Shown here one piece after another: positions 17,977 to 26,371 of a stretch of DNA of 64,000 bases; position 1 is the first letter of the stretch, and the number at the start of each line of letters is the position of its first letter. Made by a program: the position numbers and the translations under genes. A model generated the notes under the pieces. It saw only the letters and a program-made list of their open reading frames with translations, was not told the DNA's origin and did no database searches. Origin of the DNA: Thiomonas sp. FB-6 (GTDB lineage: Bacteria; Pseudomonadota; Gammaproteobacteria; Burkholderiales; Burkholderiaceae_C); contig NZ_KB898471.1 in assembly GCF_000377645.1 (NCBI RefSeq), positions 744,941 to 808,940 of the forward strand. The letters run 5' to 3'.

Positions 17977-18747
17977 ATGAAGTCCCATCTCGATGCCGTC
18001 AACGCCCGTTTCGACCCCCGCGCCCAGGCCTACCTGAGCAGCGCGGTGCATGCCGCGGGGCCCGACCTGCAGTGCGCGCGTGAACTGCTCGCCTCCCTCG
18101 CGACGCGGCCGGCCCGCGCGCTGGACCTGGGCACCGGCGCCGGCCACCTCGCCTACGCGCTGGCCGAGGCCGCGGCCGAGGTGATCGCCTTCGACGCCTC
18201 CGAGTCCATGCTGGGCGTGGTGCGCGGCGCGGCCGCCGAGCGCGGCCTGGACAACCTGCAGTGCCAGGCCGGCGACGTGCACCGGCTGCCCTTCCCTGAC
18301 GCCAGCTTCGACCTCGTGGCCACGCGCTACAGCGCCCACCACTGGGTGGATCTCGTGGCCGCCATGTCGGAACTGCGCCGGGTGCTGCGCCCGGGCGGCC
18401 ACGTGCTGGTGATCGACCTCGAGGGGGCGGATCAGGTGCTGGTCGACACCCACCTGCAGTGCATCGAACTGCTGCGCGACACCTCGCACGTGCGCAACCG
18501 CTCCCGCGCGCAATGGCTGGCGCTGCTGCGCGGCATCGGGGTCGAGGTGCTGCACGAACAGCGCTGGCCCACGCGTCTGCAGTTCGACACCTGGGTGCAG
18601 CGCATGCGCACGCCCGAGACCATGGTGCGCGCGATCCGCGAACTGCTGCAGGGAGCTCCGCGGGAAGTGCGCGAGGCGCTGCAGGTGGAAGCCGACAGAA
18701 GCTTCACGCCGTCGACCGGCCTGTGGTGGGGGCGCCGCGCGGCCTGA
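17977..18747 (+). CDS. Class I SAM-dependent methyltransferase
   Basis: The 256-residue protein has the SAM-binding blocks RALDLGTGAGHLAYALA near residue 47 (motif I), VIAFDASESML (acidic ribose-binding residue), and GDVHRLPFPDASFDLVATRYSAHHW near residue 96, then LRRVLRPGGHVLVID. This pattern is typical of UbiE/Arsenite-type small-molecule methyltransferases; the substrate is not identifiable. CACCGGAGAAGCCGC upstream supplies a GGAG ribosome site 7 bases before the ATG. Divergent from the XRE/MmyB regulator, which may control it. Confidence 0.85.
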   Translation: MKSHLDAVNARFDPRAQAYLSSAVHAAGPDLQCARELLASLATRPARALDLGTGAGHLAYALAEAAAEVIAFDASESMLGVVRGAAAERGLDNLQCQAGDVHRLPFPDASFDLVATRYSAHHWVDLVAAMSELRRVLRPGGHVLVIDLEGADQVLVDTHLQCIELLRDTSHVRNRSRAQWLALLRGIGVEVLHEQRWPTRLQFDTWVQRMRTPETMVRAIRELLQGAPREVREALQVEADRSFTPSTGLWWGRRAA

Positions 18748-18749
18748 CA

Positions 18750-18773
18750 GCCGCCGGGGCGAGCCCCGGCGGC
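18750..18773 (+). terminator. Hairpin after the methyltransferase gene
   Basis: An 11-bp perfect stem (18750-18760 with 18763-18773) closes a 2-base loop just after the stop codon. It has no T-run, so it may act with Rho or as a 3' stabiliser. Confidence 0.5.
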
Positions 18774-18854
18774 GGAGCCTGCGCTGCAGGATCCGCGGGA
18801 AGCCGCAATAATTTCAGGGTTTTCACCAAGAACCCCGAGATCAAGGATCCGCGC

Positions 18855-19976
18855 ATGAACGCCCCCGACAACCACGATTCCAAGCTGTTCCAGCCCGGCC
18901 GCATCGGCTGCATCGACATCGCCAACCGCATCGTCATGGCTCCGCTGACCCGCTGCCGCGCCGACGAGGCCGCGGGCGACGTGCCGGGCAGCGACATCAA
19001 CGTCGAGTACTACCGCCAGCGCGCAGGCGCCGGGCTGATCGTCAGCGAAGGCACCCAGGTGTCGCCCCGCGGCAAGGGCTACATGGCCACGCCGGGCATC
19101 TATTCCGAGGCCCAGGTGGAGGGCTGGAAGGCGATCACCGGCGCCGTGCACGAGGCAGGCTCGAAAATGCTGGCCCAGATCTGGCACGTCGGGCGCGTCA
19201 GCCACCCCGAACTCAGCGGCGGGCTGCAGCCCTACGCTCCTTCCGCGCTGGCGCCCGAGGGCGTGGCCGCCTACACCCATCAAGGCAAGCGCGACATCCC
19301 GGTGCCCCTGGCCATGAGCACGGAACAGATCGCCGAGGTGGTCGCCGAGTTCCGGCGCGCCGCGGCCAACGCGCTGCGCGCGGGCTTCGACGGCGTGGAG
19401 ATCCACGGTGCCAACGGCTACCTGATCGACCAGTTCCTGCGTGACGGCACCAACCGGCGCGACGACGCCTACGGCGGCTCGGTGGCCGCGCGCTGCCGCT
19501 TCGCGCTGGAGATCGTCGACGCCGTGGTGGCCGAGATCGGGGCCGCGCGCGTGGGCATCCGCCTGTCGCCGCTGACCCCCTTCAATGCGATTTCCGACAG
19601 CCATCCGCAGGCCACCTTCGGGCACCTGATCGAACAGCTGGACCGGCGCGCGATCGCCTTCATCCACATGATCGAAGGCGCCACCGGCGGCGCGCGCGAC
19701 CTGCCCGGCTTCGACTACGCAGCGGCGCGCAAGTCCTTCCGCGGCGCCTACATCGCCAACAACGGCTACGACCGTGCCCTGGCCGTCGATGCGGTCGAAT
19801 CGGGCCGTGCCGACGCGGTAGCCTTCGGCCGTGCCTTCCTCGCCAACCCGGACCTGCCGCTGCGCCTGCGCCGCGGCGCGCCGCTCAACCAGCCGGATGC
19901 GCAAAGCTTCTACACCCCGGGGCCGGCCGGCTACACCGACTACCCCGCGCTGGACCTGGACGAACAGGCCGCCTGA
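18855..19976 (+). CDS. nemA: Old Yellow Enzyme-type FMN alkene reductase (NemA-like)
   Basis: The 373-residue TIM-barrel flavoprotein carries IVMAPLTRCRAD near residue 27 (FMN binding), the AQIWHVGRVSHP block near residue 107, EIHGANGYLIDQFLRDGTNRRDDAYGG near residue 180 (His-Asn substrate pair and active tyrosine region), and VAFGRAFLANPDLPLRL near the C-terminus. The family reduces activated C=C bonds, nitro compounds and N-ethylmaleimide with NAD(P)H. No NemR-type regulator is adjacent. The next gene, another oxidoreductase, starts 37 bases downstream on the same strand. Confidence 0.93.
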   Translation: MNAPDNHDSKLFQPGRIGCIDIANRIVMAPLTRCRADEAAGDVPGSDINVEYYRQRAGAGLIVSEGTQVSPRGKGYMATPGIYSEAQVEGWKAITGAVHEAGSKMLAQIWHVGRVSHPELSGGLQPYAPSALAPEGVAAYTHQGKRDIPVPLAMSTEQIAEVVAEFRRAAANALRAGFDGVEIHGANGYLIDQFLRDGTNRRDDAYGGSVAARCRFALEIVDAVVAEIGAARVGIRLSPLTPFNAISDSHPQATFGHLIEQLDRRAIAFIHMIEGATGGARDLPGFDYAAARKSFRGAYIANNGYDRALAVDAVESGRADAVAFGRAFLANPDLPLRLRRGAPLNQPDAQSFYTPGPAGYTDYPALDLDEQAA

Positions 19977-20013
19977 GGCCACGAGGCCACGACGCAACAA
20001 CGGAGCACACACC

Positions 20014-20916
20014 ATGGACATCGGATTCATCGGCCTGGGCAGCATGGGACGCGGCATGGCCGCCAACCTGCTGCGCGCGGGCTTCGGGCTCAGGCTGTGG
20101 AACCGCTCGCCCGGCAAGGCGCAGGACCTGGTGCGCGACGGCGCGCGCCTGATGGAGCATCCACGGGACGTGGCGGCGGCCTCGGGCATGGTCGTGACCA
20201 TGCTGTCCGACGACGCGGCGCTGCGCGAGGTGGTGCAGGGCGAGCACGGCATCGGCCGGCAGCTGGGCGAGGGCGGCATCCACCTGTCGATGAGCACCGT
20301 CTCCCCGCAGACCGCGCAGGAACTGGCCGCGCTGCACGCCGCGCGCGGCACGCACTACGTGGCCGCGCCGGTGTTCGGGCGTCCCGACGCGGCCGCCGCG
20401 GCCAAGCTGTTCGTGCTGTGCGCGGGCCCGCAGGCCGCTCGCCAGGCCGTGATGCCCGCGCTGCAGGCGATGGGGCAGCGCGTGTTCGAACTCGGCGACG
20501 ACGCGGCCGCGGCCAACGTGCTCAAGCTGTCGGGCAATTTCATGCTGATGGCGGCGATCGAAGCCCTCGCCGAGGCCATCACCCTGGGCGAGCGCTACGG
20601 CCTGCCGCGCGAGCGAACCGTCGAGGTGCTGACCCAGTCCATTCTTCCGGCTCCGGTGATGGTCAACTACGGGCGCCAGATCGCGCAGCACAGCTACCAG
20701 CCGGCCGGCTTCAAGCTGTCGCTGGGGCTGAAGGACGCCGACCTGGTGCTCGGCGCGGCACGCAAGGCCGCCATGCCCATGCCGCTTGCACAACTGGTGC
20801 AGGGCCGCCTGCTGTCGGCGCTGGCTTGCCAGCGCGGCGACATGGACTGGAGCGCCGCCGCGATCGGAGTCAGCGAGGACGCCGGCCTGAGCGTGCCGCC
20901 AGCCAAGCACGACTGA
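20014..20916 (+). CDS. NAD(P)-dependent beta-hydroxyacid dehydrogenase (HIBADH/GLYR family)
   Basis: The 300-residue protein begins with the Rossmann motif DIGFIGLGSMGRGMAANLL and continues with LWNRSPGKA, DLSMSTVSPQTAQELA-like substrate block near residue 92, and NVLKLSGNFMLMA near residue 169, which supplies the catalytic lysine. NRS after the second strand suits NADPH. Family members reduce or oxidise 3-hydroxyisobutyrate, tartronate semialdehyde, succinic semialdehyde or glyoxylate. The exact substrate is unclear. It probably forms an operon with the Old Yellow Enzyme gene. Confidence 0.88.
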   Translation: MDIGFIGLGSMGRGMAANLLRAGFGLRLWNRSPGKAQDLVRDGARLMEHPRDVAAASGMVVTMLSDDAALREVVQGEHGIGRQLGEGGIHLSMSTVSPQTAQELAALHAARGTHYVAAPVFGRPDAAAAAKLFVLCAGPQAARQAVMPALQAMGQRVFELGDDAAAANVLKLSGNFMLMAAIEALAEAITLGERYGLPRERTVEVLTQSILPAPVMVNYGRQIAQHSYQPAGFKLSLGLKDADLVLGAARKAAMPMPLAQLVQGRLLSALACQRGDMDWSAAAIGVSEDAGLSVPPAKHD

Positions 20917-20930
20917 GCACGACCTTGCGC

Positions 20931-20954
20931 GACCTTGCGCGGCCGCGCAAGGTC
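20931..20954. terminator. 24-bp palindrome between convergent genes, bidirectional terminator
   Basis: GACCTTGCGC at 20931-20940 pairs perfectly with GCGCAAGGTC at 20945-20954 around GGCC. A direct copy of the first arm sits immediately upstream at 20921-20930. The position between two convergent stop codons suits a shared transcription end. Confidence 0.6.
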
Positions 20955-20955
20955 C

Positions 20956-22383
20956 TCAGGACGCGCCCGGCGGCGATCGCTGCGACTGAGGCTCCTGCGG
21001 CCGAGGCTGGCCGGGCCGAGGCGCCTGCGCGGGTCGCGGCGCCTGTCGCGGGCCGGGCCCTTGCGCCGGCCGCGGCGCCTGCACGGGGCCGGGACCTTGC
21101 ATCAGCCGCGGCTGCTGCACGTAGCCCGGTGCCGGTCGCGGCGCCTGCACGGGCCCGGGCCCCTGCATCGGGCGTCGCGGCTGGACGGGGCCGGGAGCTT
21201 GCGCGGGGCGTGGTTGCACGGGGCGCGCCGGCTCGACCCGGTATGGCGGCTCCACGTGACCCGGCTGCTGCACGGGGCGCGGCGCCTGGATGGGGGGCCG
21301 CGGCTGGCGGCGCTCGTCCGGAACGGTCAGCCGGCCAGCCGGGCCCTGGGGCGGCGGCACACCGGGTGGCCCGGGCGTGCGCGCCTGGCCCGGCGCCGGC
21401 ATGCGCATGCCGGGCCCGCGGCGCAGCGGCTCCGGCCTCGTGCCCGGCGGCGGAACCGCGGGGGGAACCGCGGGGGGAAGCGCGGAGGGAACTGCGGGCG
21501 GCAAGGGCGGGGCCGGGGGCCGCGGCGGGCGCGGACTCCAGCCGGGCGGCAGCGGGTGCCCCGGAGCGCGGCGGCGCCACTGCTCGCGATCCACGAGCAC
21601 CCGGCGGCTGCGCCAGTCGATGGAGCCCCAGACCCAACGCCCCGCCAGCAGCGGCACGGGCTCGACCAGCACCAACGCCTGGCCCGGGGTGAAGCCGCAA
21701 TCCGCTGCGGGCGCCTGGTAGTCGAAGCCCTGCACGGGCGCGGCCGGCCAGGGCCCGTACACGCACCAGGGGTCGTATTCCGGCACGGCCATCCACCCCA
21801 CCGCATGGATGGAAATGACCCCATCCGCGATCGTCACCAGGCGCTCGTCCGTCGGGTCGAGGGTCCCGGCGTCCAGCGCGCGCCAGCGCAGGCGCTGCAC
21901 CGCATCCATCAAGTCCGGCCCCTGGCGCTCGTAGGCGCGGGCCAGGGCTTCGGCCCATGCCGGATGGTCGGCGAGCATGTCGAGCACCCTGGGCAGGCGC
22001 AGCAACTCGCGCACGCTGGGGGCCCAGGTCTGCGGGTCGGCCCCGGTTTCCTGGCGCGCGAAGCGCCTCGCCTGCAACACCTGCACGGGATGCAGGCTGG
22101 CGTCGAGCGTGTCCAGCAGCAGTTCGTCGTCGAACAAGGCGATGGGCGCCACCAGGCGCTCCAGTTGCGCCGGGTCCAGCCATCCGTCCTGCGGCAGGCC
22201 GGACGGCGCAGCGAGCGGGGGTGCGGCCTGCGGCAGCGGCTGCGCATCCGCCGGACGCGGCCCCGGCGCGCCCAGCCCCAGGTACAAGCCCAGGCAGCAC
22301 AGTCCCAGGCGCAGCCAGCCGAAGCGGCCGGGGCTACGCAAGGGCGCGCGAGCGCGCGCCTTCGCACCGTGGCGATGATCCAT
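20956..22383 (-). CDS. DUF3300 exported protein with long proline/arginine/glutamine-rich tail
   Basis: The 475-residue protein starts at an ATG behind a strong GGGAGG ribosome site. A hydrophobic segment (WLRLGLCCLGLYLGLGA) and PADAQ give a signal peptide. Residues about 65-235 are a DUF3300 domain (LERLVAPIALFDDELLLDTLDAS, WAPSVRELLRLPRVLDML). Residues 265-475 are low complexity, dominated by imperfect GPVQAPRPAQ-like units rich in Pro, Arg and Gln. The function of the family is unknown; envelope location is inferred from the signal. Convergent with the dehydrogenase gene. Confidence 0.8.
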   Translation of the reverse strand: MDHRHGAKARARAPLRSPGRFGWLRLGLCCLGLYLGLGAPGPRPADAQPLPQAAPPLAAPSGLPQDGWLDPAQLERLVAPIALFDDELLLDTLDASLHPVQVLQARRFARQETGADPQTWAPSVRELLRLPRVLDMLADHPAWAEALARAYERQGPDLMDAVQRLRWRALDAGTLDPTDERLVTIADGVISIHAVGWMAVPEYDPWCVYGPWPAAPVQGFDYQAPAADCGFTPGQALVLVEPVPLLAGRWVWGSIDWRSRRVLVDREQWRRRAPGHPLPPGWSPRPPRPPAPPLPPAVPSALPPAVPPAVPPPGTRPEPLRRGPGMRMPAPGQARTPGPPGVPPPQGPAGRLTVPDERRQPRPPIQAPRPVQQPGHVEPPYRVEPARPVQPRPAQAPGPVQPRRPMQGPGPVQAPRPAPGYVQQPRLMQGPGPVQAPRPAQGPGPRQAPRPAQAPRPGQPRPQEPQSQRSPPGAS

Positions 22384-22474
22384 CGCGACCTCCCGCGGGG
22401 CGTTCCAGGCCCCGCACCTGGAACATCATCGCGCAGATACGGGCGAGCTACCTTGACCCGCCGCAGCATGCGGC

Positions 22475-23263
22475 CTACCTGGAGTCTGGTGCGGTCCAGT
22501 GCGCGCCGCCCGGAACCTCCGGCGCCGCGGGTGCGCCCAGGGTGTGGCGCTCGAACCAGGCCTTCACGTACTGCAGGTGGGCGCGTTCGCGTTCCAGCGC
22601 CCGTTCGAATTCGCGCAACATCGCCGTGTGCTTGTGCGCCGCGGCGAGCGCGACCAGCATTTCCCAGCCGCTGTTGTCGGCCAGTTCGGAGATCAGCAGC
22701 GCGTGCAGCGACTGCGCGACACTGGTGCGGGGGTCGGCGACCGCCTGCAGCAGCCCGCTCGACTCCACGCCGGCCAGATCGCCCGCGGGGGTCTGCGCGG
22801 TGCTGTCGCCCCCGAGTTGCTCCACGCAGCGGGCCACCAGCGCGAAATGCTCGGCCTCCTGCTCGCGCATGCTCAGCAGGATGTCCAGCGGCACCAGCGC
22901 ATCGCCGTCGTCGCCCTGGAGGGTGCGCACCTTGGTGATCAGCGCATCGCAGATCCGGGTCGCGGTGCGCTCGAAAGCCAGGCGTTCGCCCAGCCTATCC
23001 AGCAGCAATTGCGGGTTGTTGCCGCTGAGCATGGCCACTCCGGTGTTGAGCACGCCCTTGACGCTGCCGGGCGGGGGCACCGAGCCCACGGTGCCGGCGT
23101 CGGCGATGTAGCGGGCGCGCACGTCGGCACCGGCCGCGGCCGCCGGCAACTGCAGGACGGCGGGCGCGGCTTCCACATGCTGATCATGCATGCGCCTGGC
23201 ATCCAGCGGGGACATCTGCACGCCGGTGCGGTTGCTTCCCATGCGAGGTTCCTGGTGTTTCAT
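22475..23263 (-). CDS. Ferritin-like domain protein (262 residues)
   Basis: Product starts MKHQEPRMGSNRTGVQMSPL, with a GGAG site upstream. The body is helical. Motifs with the spacing of ferritin-like di-iron carboxylate proteins are visible: AFERTATRICDALITK, SMREQEAEHFALVARCVEQLGGD (ExxxEH) near residue 130, ISELADNSGWEMLVALA near residue 195, and FERALERERAHLQYVKAWFERH near residue 225. These could form a di-iron site, but metal binding is inferred. It is the last gene of a same-strand cluster with a second ferritin-like gene and a CBS-pair gene. Function unknown. Confidence 0.75.
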   Translation of the reverse strand: MKHQEPRMGSNRTGVQMSPLDARRMHDQHVEAAPAVLQLPAAAAGADVRARYIADAGTVGSVPPPGSVKGVLNTGVAMLSGNNPQLLLDRLGERLAFERTATRICDALITKVRTLQGDDGDALVPLDILLSMREQEAEHFALVARCVEQLGGDSTAQTPAGDLAGVESSGLLQAVADPRTSVAQSLHALLISELADNSGWEMLVALAAAHKHTAMLREFERALERERAHLQYVKAWFERHTLGAPAAPEVPGGAHWTAPDSR

Positions 23264-23298
23264 GTCCTTGGCTCCGGGTCGGGGCTTGGGGGTTGGGC

Positions 23299-24471
23299 TC
23301 AGGCGTTCGCCGGGTGCAGGCGTGCCAGTTCGGTACCTGGGCTCCAGGTGTAGCCGGCCGCGACGGCCTCGCTGGGCGAGCCCTCGGCATCCACCTGGGC
23401 GCGGTAGTCGCGGGTGGCCTGGCTCTCCTGACTGCGCGGCACGTAGCGCTGCGAGGCCACGCTGAGTTCGCGTTCCTCGCGCAGCACCTTGCGCACGAAT
23501 TCGCGCTGGCTTCCGAAGGGAATGGCTTCGGGCAGCTCGCGCGGCACCAGGCGCTGCGGGTCCTGGCCCTGCTGGGTGCGCAGCAACCCGGCGACGAAAT
23601 GGAACTGGCCGATCTCGTAGTCGAGCATCTGCTCCCACAGCGCCTTGATGCGCGATTCGCTTTCGTGCTGCACGCAGGCGTGGTAGCACCAGGCCTCGGC
23701 GGCCTCGTGCAGCAGCCACCGCTCCAGCCAGGTCTCGCGCGGGTCGATCAGGGATTCGAAGTGCGTGGCGTGCTGCTCCTCGATGGAGGCGATCTCGGCC
23801 AGAAGCTGGCGCACCACCGGGTCGGCCTGCGCGCCGCCGGCGTGCGCGAACACGTCGCGCATCTGCGAGGCGCCGGCCAGCATGCACAGCACATGCAGGC
23901 GGCTTTGCGCACGCACGCCGCTGCAGTCGTAGGGCACGAGCAGGTCGTCGTGGGGAGCGCGATGCTGCAGGATGCTCGGGCGCGAGGGCAGGATGTCGGT
24001 GTAGCTCTGCAGGATGTTGTTCGCATCCTTGCCCTCGACGCGGTCGAGCAGCGCGGCGAAGCGGTAGAGATGGTCCAGGTCCTCGAGCAGCACGAAGCGC
24101 AGCGCGCGAGCGATGGTCTCCTCCGGTTCGCGTTGCGCCAGCGCCGCGCCCACCTCGATCGCGCATTGCTTGTGGGCCAGCGCGAGCTCCAGCGGGGAAT
24201 GGTCTGCGCCGAGCAGCGAGCGCACGGCGATGCCCTGGTGCAGTTCGATGCGCCGCACGCGGGCCAGGCCCTCGCGCAATTCGCCGCCGGCATGCGCGGC
24301 GCCGTGCCCGAGGTGCAGCGCCTGGTCTTCGAGGCCGGACATGAGCACGATGCGCACGCGGGTGAAGGCGTCGTCGTCGAGCTTGCTGATCGGCGAGCGC
24401 ACCATGTCGTGCCAGTTCAGGTATTGCAATTCCACGGGCGTGCCGCGGGCGCTGTAGAGGTCCAAGGCCAT
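23299..24471 (-). CDS. Ferritin-like protein of unknown function (390 residues)
   Basis: The product starts MALDLYSARGTPVELQYLNW behind AGGAGATCCCCC. It is mostly helical and repeats Glu/His pairs with ferritin-like spacing: CAIEVGAALAQREPEETIARA and VLLEDLDHLYRFAALLDRVEG near residue 120, EIASIEEQHATHFESLID near residue 240, LHEAAEAWCYHACVQHESESRI and DYEIGQFHFVAGLLR near residues 265-300. This looks like two four-helix units in tandem. No named family was recognised with confidence. It lies between the CBS gene and the smaller ferritin-like gene, so a joint role in iron or redox stress is plausible but unproven. Confidence 0.7.
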   Translation of the reverse strand: MALDLYSARGTPVELQYLNWHDMVRSPISKLDDDAFTRVRIVLMSGLEDQALHLGHGAAHAGGELREGLARVRRIELHQGIAVRSLLGADHSPLELALAHKQCAIEVGAALAQREPEETIARALRFVLLEDLDHLYRFAALLDRVEGKDANNILQSYTDILPSRPSILQHRAPHDDLLVPYDCSGVRAQSRLHVLCMLAGASQMRDVFAHAGGAQADPVVRQLLAEIASIEEQHATHFESLIDPRETWLERWLLHEAAEAWCYHACVQHESESRIKALWEQMLDYEIGQFHFVAGLLRTQQGQDPQRLVPRELPEAIPFGSQREFVRKVLREERELSVASQRYVPRSQESQATRDYRAQVDAEGSPSEAVAAGYTWSPGTELARLHPANA

Positions 24472-24530
24472 GGGGGATCTCCTGGAATGGGGCGAGGGAA
24501 CGAGAGAACGACGGGGCGGCCGCGGGCGGC

Positions 24531-24995
24531 TCAGTGCGCCGGCCGCGAGGGGTCGGACACCTGGCGCAGCACTTCGCCGGCACTGTCCGCGGCGCTGCCC
24601 TCCTGCCCGCCGGCCTCCCCGTCGCGCTGGGCGATGTCCCCGAGCGCGACGATGCCCACCAGCCTGCGTTCCTCGCCGCGCGTGACCACGGGGATGCGCC
24701 GCACCTGGCTGTCGGCCATCTGGCGCATCACCTCGTCCAGGGGCTCGTCCTCGAAGCACCAGCACACGCGCTCGGTCATCACGTCGGCCACGCAGGCCTC
24801 GGCGGGGGCGTGGCCGGCGGCGGTGCCGCGCACGATGATGTCGCGGTCGGTGACCATGCCGACCAGCCGGTTGCCGTCGCACACGGGCAGGGCGCCGACG
24901 TCGAGTTCGCTCATCATCTGCGCGGCGCGCTGCAGTTTCTCGCGCGGCGCGATGAAGCGCACGTCACGGGTCATGATGTCGGATACGTGGGGCAT
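24531..24995 (-). CDS. CBS-pair domain protein
   Basis: The 154-residue protein is two CBS domains plus a short tail. The first (about 1-65) contains VSDIMTRDVRFIAPREKLQRAAQMMSELDVGALPVCD and LVGMVTDRDIIVRG; the second (about 72-125) contains VADVMTERVCWCFEDEPLDEVMRQM and IPVVTRGEERRLVGIVALGDIA. CBS pairs bind adenine nucleotides and act as regulatory modules. Stand-alone CBS proteins of this size are common under stress or low oxygen. AAGGAGATCGTC gives a good ribosome site. It heads the same-strand cluster with the two ferritin-like genes (59-base gap). Confidence 0.88.
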   Translation of the reverse strand: MPHVSDIMTRDVRFIAPREKLQRAAQMMSELDVGALPVCDGNRLVGMVTDRDIIVRGTAAGHAPAEACVADVMTERVCWCFEDEPLDEVMRQMADSQVRRIPVVTRGEERRLVGIVALGDIAQRDGEAGGQEGSAADSAGEVLRQVSDPSRPAH

Positions 24996-25175
24996 GACGA
25001 TCTCCTTGCGGTTGCGGAAAACGGCCGCGCCCGGCCATGCCTGGCGCGGCCGGATGCGGGAGCAATGGATCGTCTGACACGCCGGATCCGGGCAAGTTCC
25101 CCGGTTCGGCGATTTTTTGTTGCGCTCCCGGGAAGGCCGGACGCAACGAACTGCAGGATTCCCGGGCCGTTCCGC

Positions 25176-25196
25176 CCGCCTCGGCAGACGAGGCGG
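25176..25196 (-). terminator. Hairpin downstream of aroC
   Basis: CCGCCTCG (25176-25183) pairs with CGAGGCGG (25189-25196), giving an 8-bp stem with a 5-base loop, 15 bases beyond the aroC stop. No T-run follows. The rest of the 216-base gap to the CBS gene probably holds the promoter of the CBS/ferritin-like cluster, but no convincing boxes were found. Confidence 0.4.
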
Positions 25197-25211
25197 CGCG
25201 GCGGCCCTGGC

Positions 25212-26309
25212 TCAGGCCTGGCCCGGGATGGGCGCCACCTCGTGGCGCACGTCGCCGCACTGCGCGCGGTTGCGCAGCGCATGGTCCATCAGCACCAGCG
25301 CGAGCAGCGCCTCGGCGATCGGCGCCGCGCGGATGCCCACGCAGGGGTCGTGGCGGCCCAGGGTCTCCACCGTCGCGGCCTGGCCGTCGCGGTCCACCGA
25401 GCGCCGCGGCAGGCGGATGCTGGACGTGGGCTTGAGGGCGATGGACACGGTCACCGGCTGGCCGCTGCTGATGCCTCCGAGCACGCCGCCCGCGTGGTTG
25501 CTGGCGAAGCCCTGAGGCGTGAGTTCGTCGCCGTGCTCGCTGCCCTTCTGGGCCACGCTGGCGAATCCTGCGCCGATCTCCACGCCCTTGACCGCGTTGA
25601 GTCCCATCATCGCGTGCGCGATGTCGGCGTCCAGGCGGTCGTACAAGGGCTCGCCCCAGCCCGCGGGCACGCCCAGGGCCTCGACGTACACCCGCGCGCC
25701 GCAGGAATCGCCCGACTTGCGCAGCGCGTCCATGTAGTCCTCCAGGCGCGGCACGACGTCGGCATTGGGGGCGAAGAAGGCGTTGTGCGCCACGTGCTCC
25801 CAGGACTGGAAGGCGATCGGCACCTCGCCCACCTGCTGCATGCAGCCGCGCACGACGATGCCGTGGTGCTCGCGCAGCCACTTGCGGGCCACCGCTCCGG
25901 CACCCACCAGCGGGGCCGTCAGGCGTGCCGAGGAACGCCCGCCGCCGCGCGGATCGCGCGTGCCGTACTTGCGCCAGTAGCTGTAGTCGGCGTGCCCCGG
26001 GCGGAAGGTCTCGGCGATGTTGGCGTAGTCCTTGCTGCGCTGGTCCTGGTTGCGGATGAGCAGCGCGATCGGCGTGCCGGTGGTGCGCCCCTCGTAGACC
26101 CCCGAGAGGATCTCCACCGTGTCGGGTTCGCGCCGCTGGGTGACGTGGCGCGAGGTGCCGGGGCGGCGGCGGTCGAGTTCGGGCTGGATGTCCGCCTCGG
26201 ACAAGGCCATGCCCGGCGGGCAGCCGTCGATGACGCAGCCGATCGCGGGGCCGTGGGACTCGCCGAAGGTGGTGACGGCGAACAGCAGACCAAGGGTGTT
26301 TCCGGACAT
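25212..26309 (-). CDS. aroC: Chorismate synthase
   Basis: The 365-residue enzyme converts EPSP to chorismate, the last common step of aromatic amino acid synthesis, using reduced FMN. Diagnostic blocks are [20 protein letters not shown] at the start, [23 protein letters not shown] near residue 45, and [20 protein letters not shown] near residue 128. Length is normal for the family. The ATG at 26309 was chosen because families start within a few residues of the SGNT(L/F)G block. The mpl stop lies 62 bases upstream on the same strand. Confidence 0.97.
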   Translation of the reverse strand: MSGNTLGLLFAVTTFGESHGPAIGCVIDGCPPGMALSEADIQPELDRRRPGTSRHVTQRREPDTVEILSGVYEGRTTGTPIALLIRNQDQRSKDYANIAETFRPGHADYSYWRKYGTRDPRGGGRSSARLTAPLVGAGAVARKWLREHHGIVVRGCMQQVGEVPIAFQSWEHVAHNAFFAPNADVVPRLEDYMDALRKSGDSCGARVYVEALGVPAGWGEPLYDRLDADIAHAMMGLNAVKGVEIGAGFASVAQKGSEHGDELTPQGFASNHAGGVLGGISSGQPVTVSIALKPTSSIRLPRRSVDRDGQAATVETLGRHDPCVGIRAAPIAEALLALVLMDHALRNRAQCGDVRHEVAPIPGQA

Positions 26310-26371
26310 GCGCGCCATTGTAGGCAGCGCCATGCCGGATGCGCCGCGGCGCGCCGGCCGCGCGACGCCCC

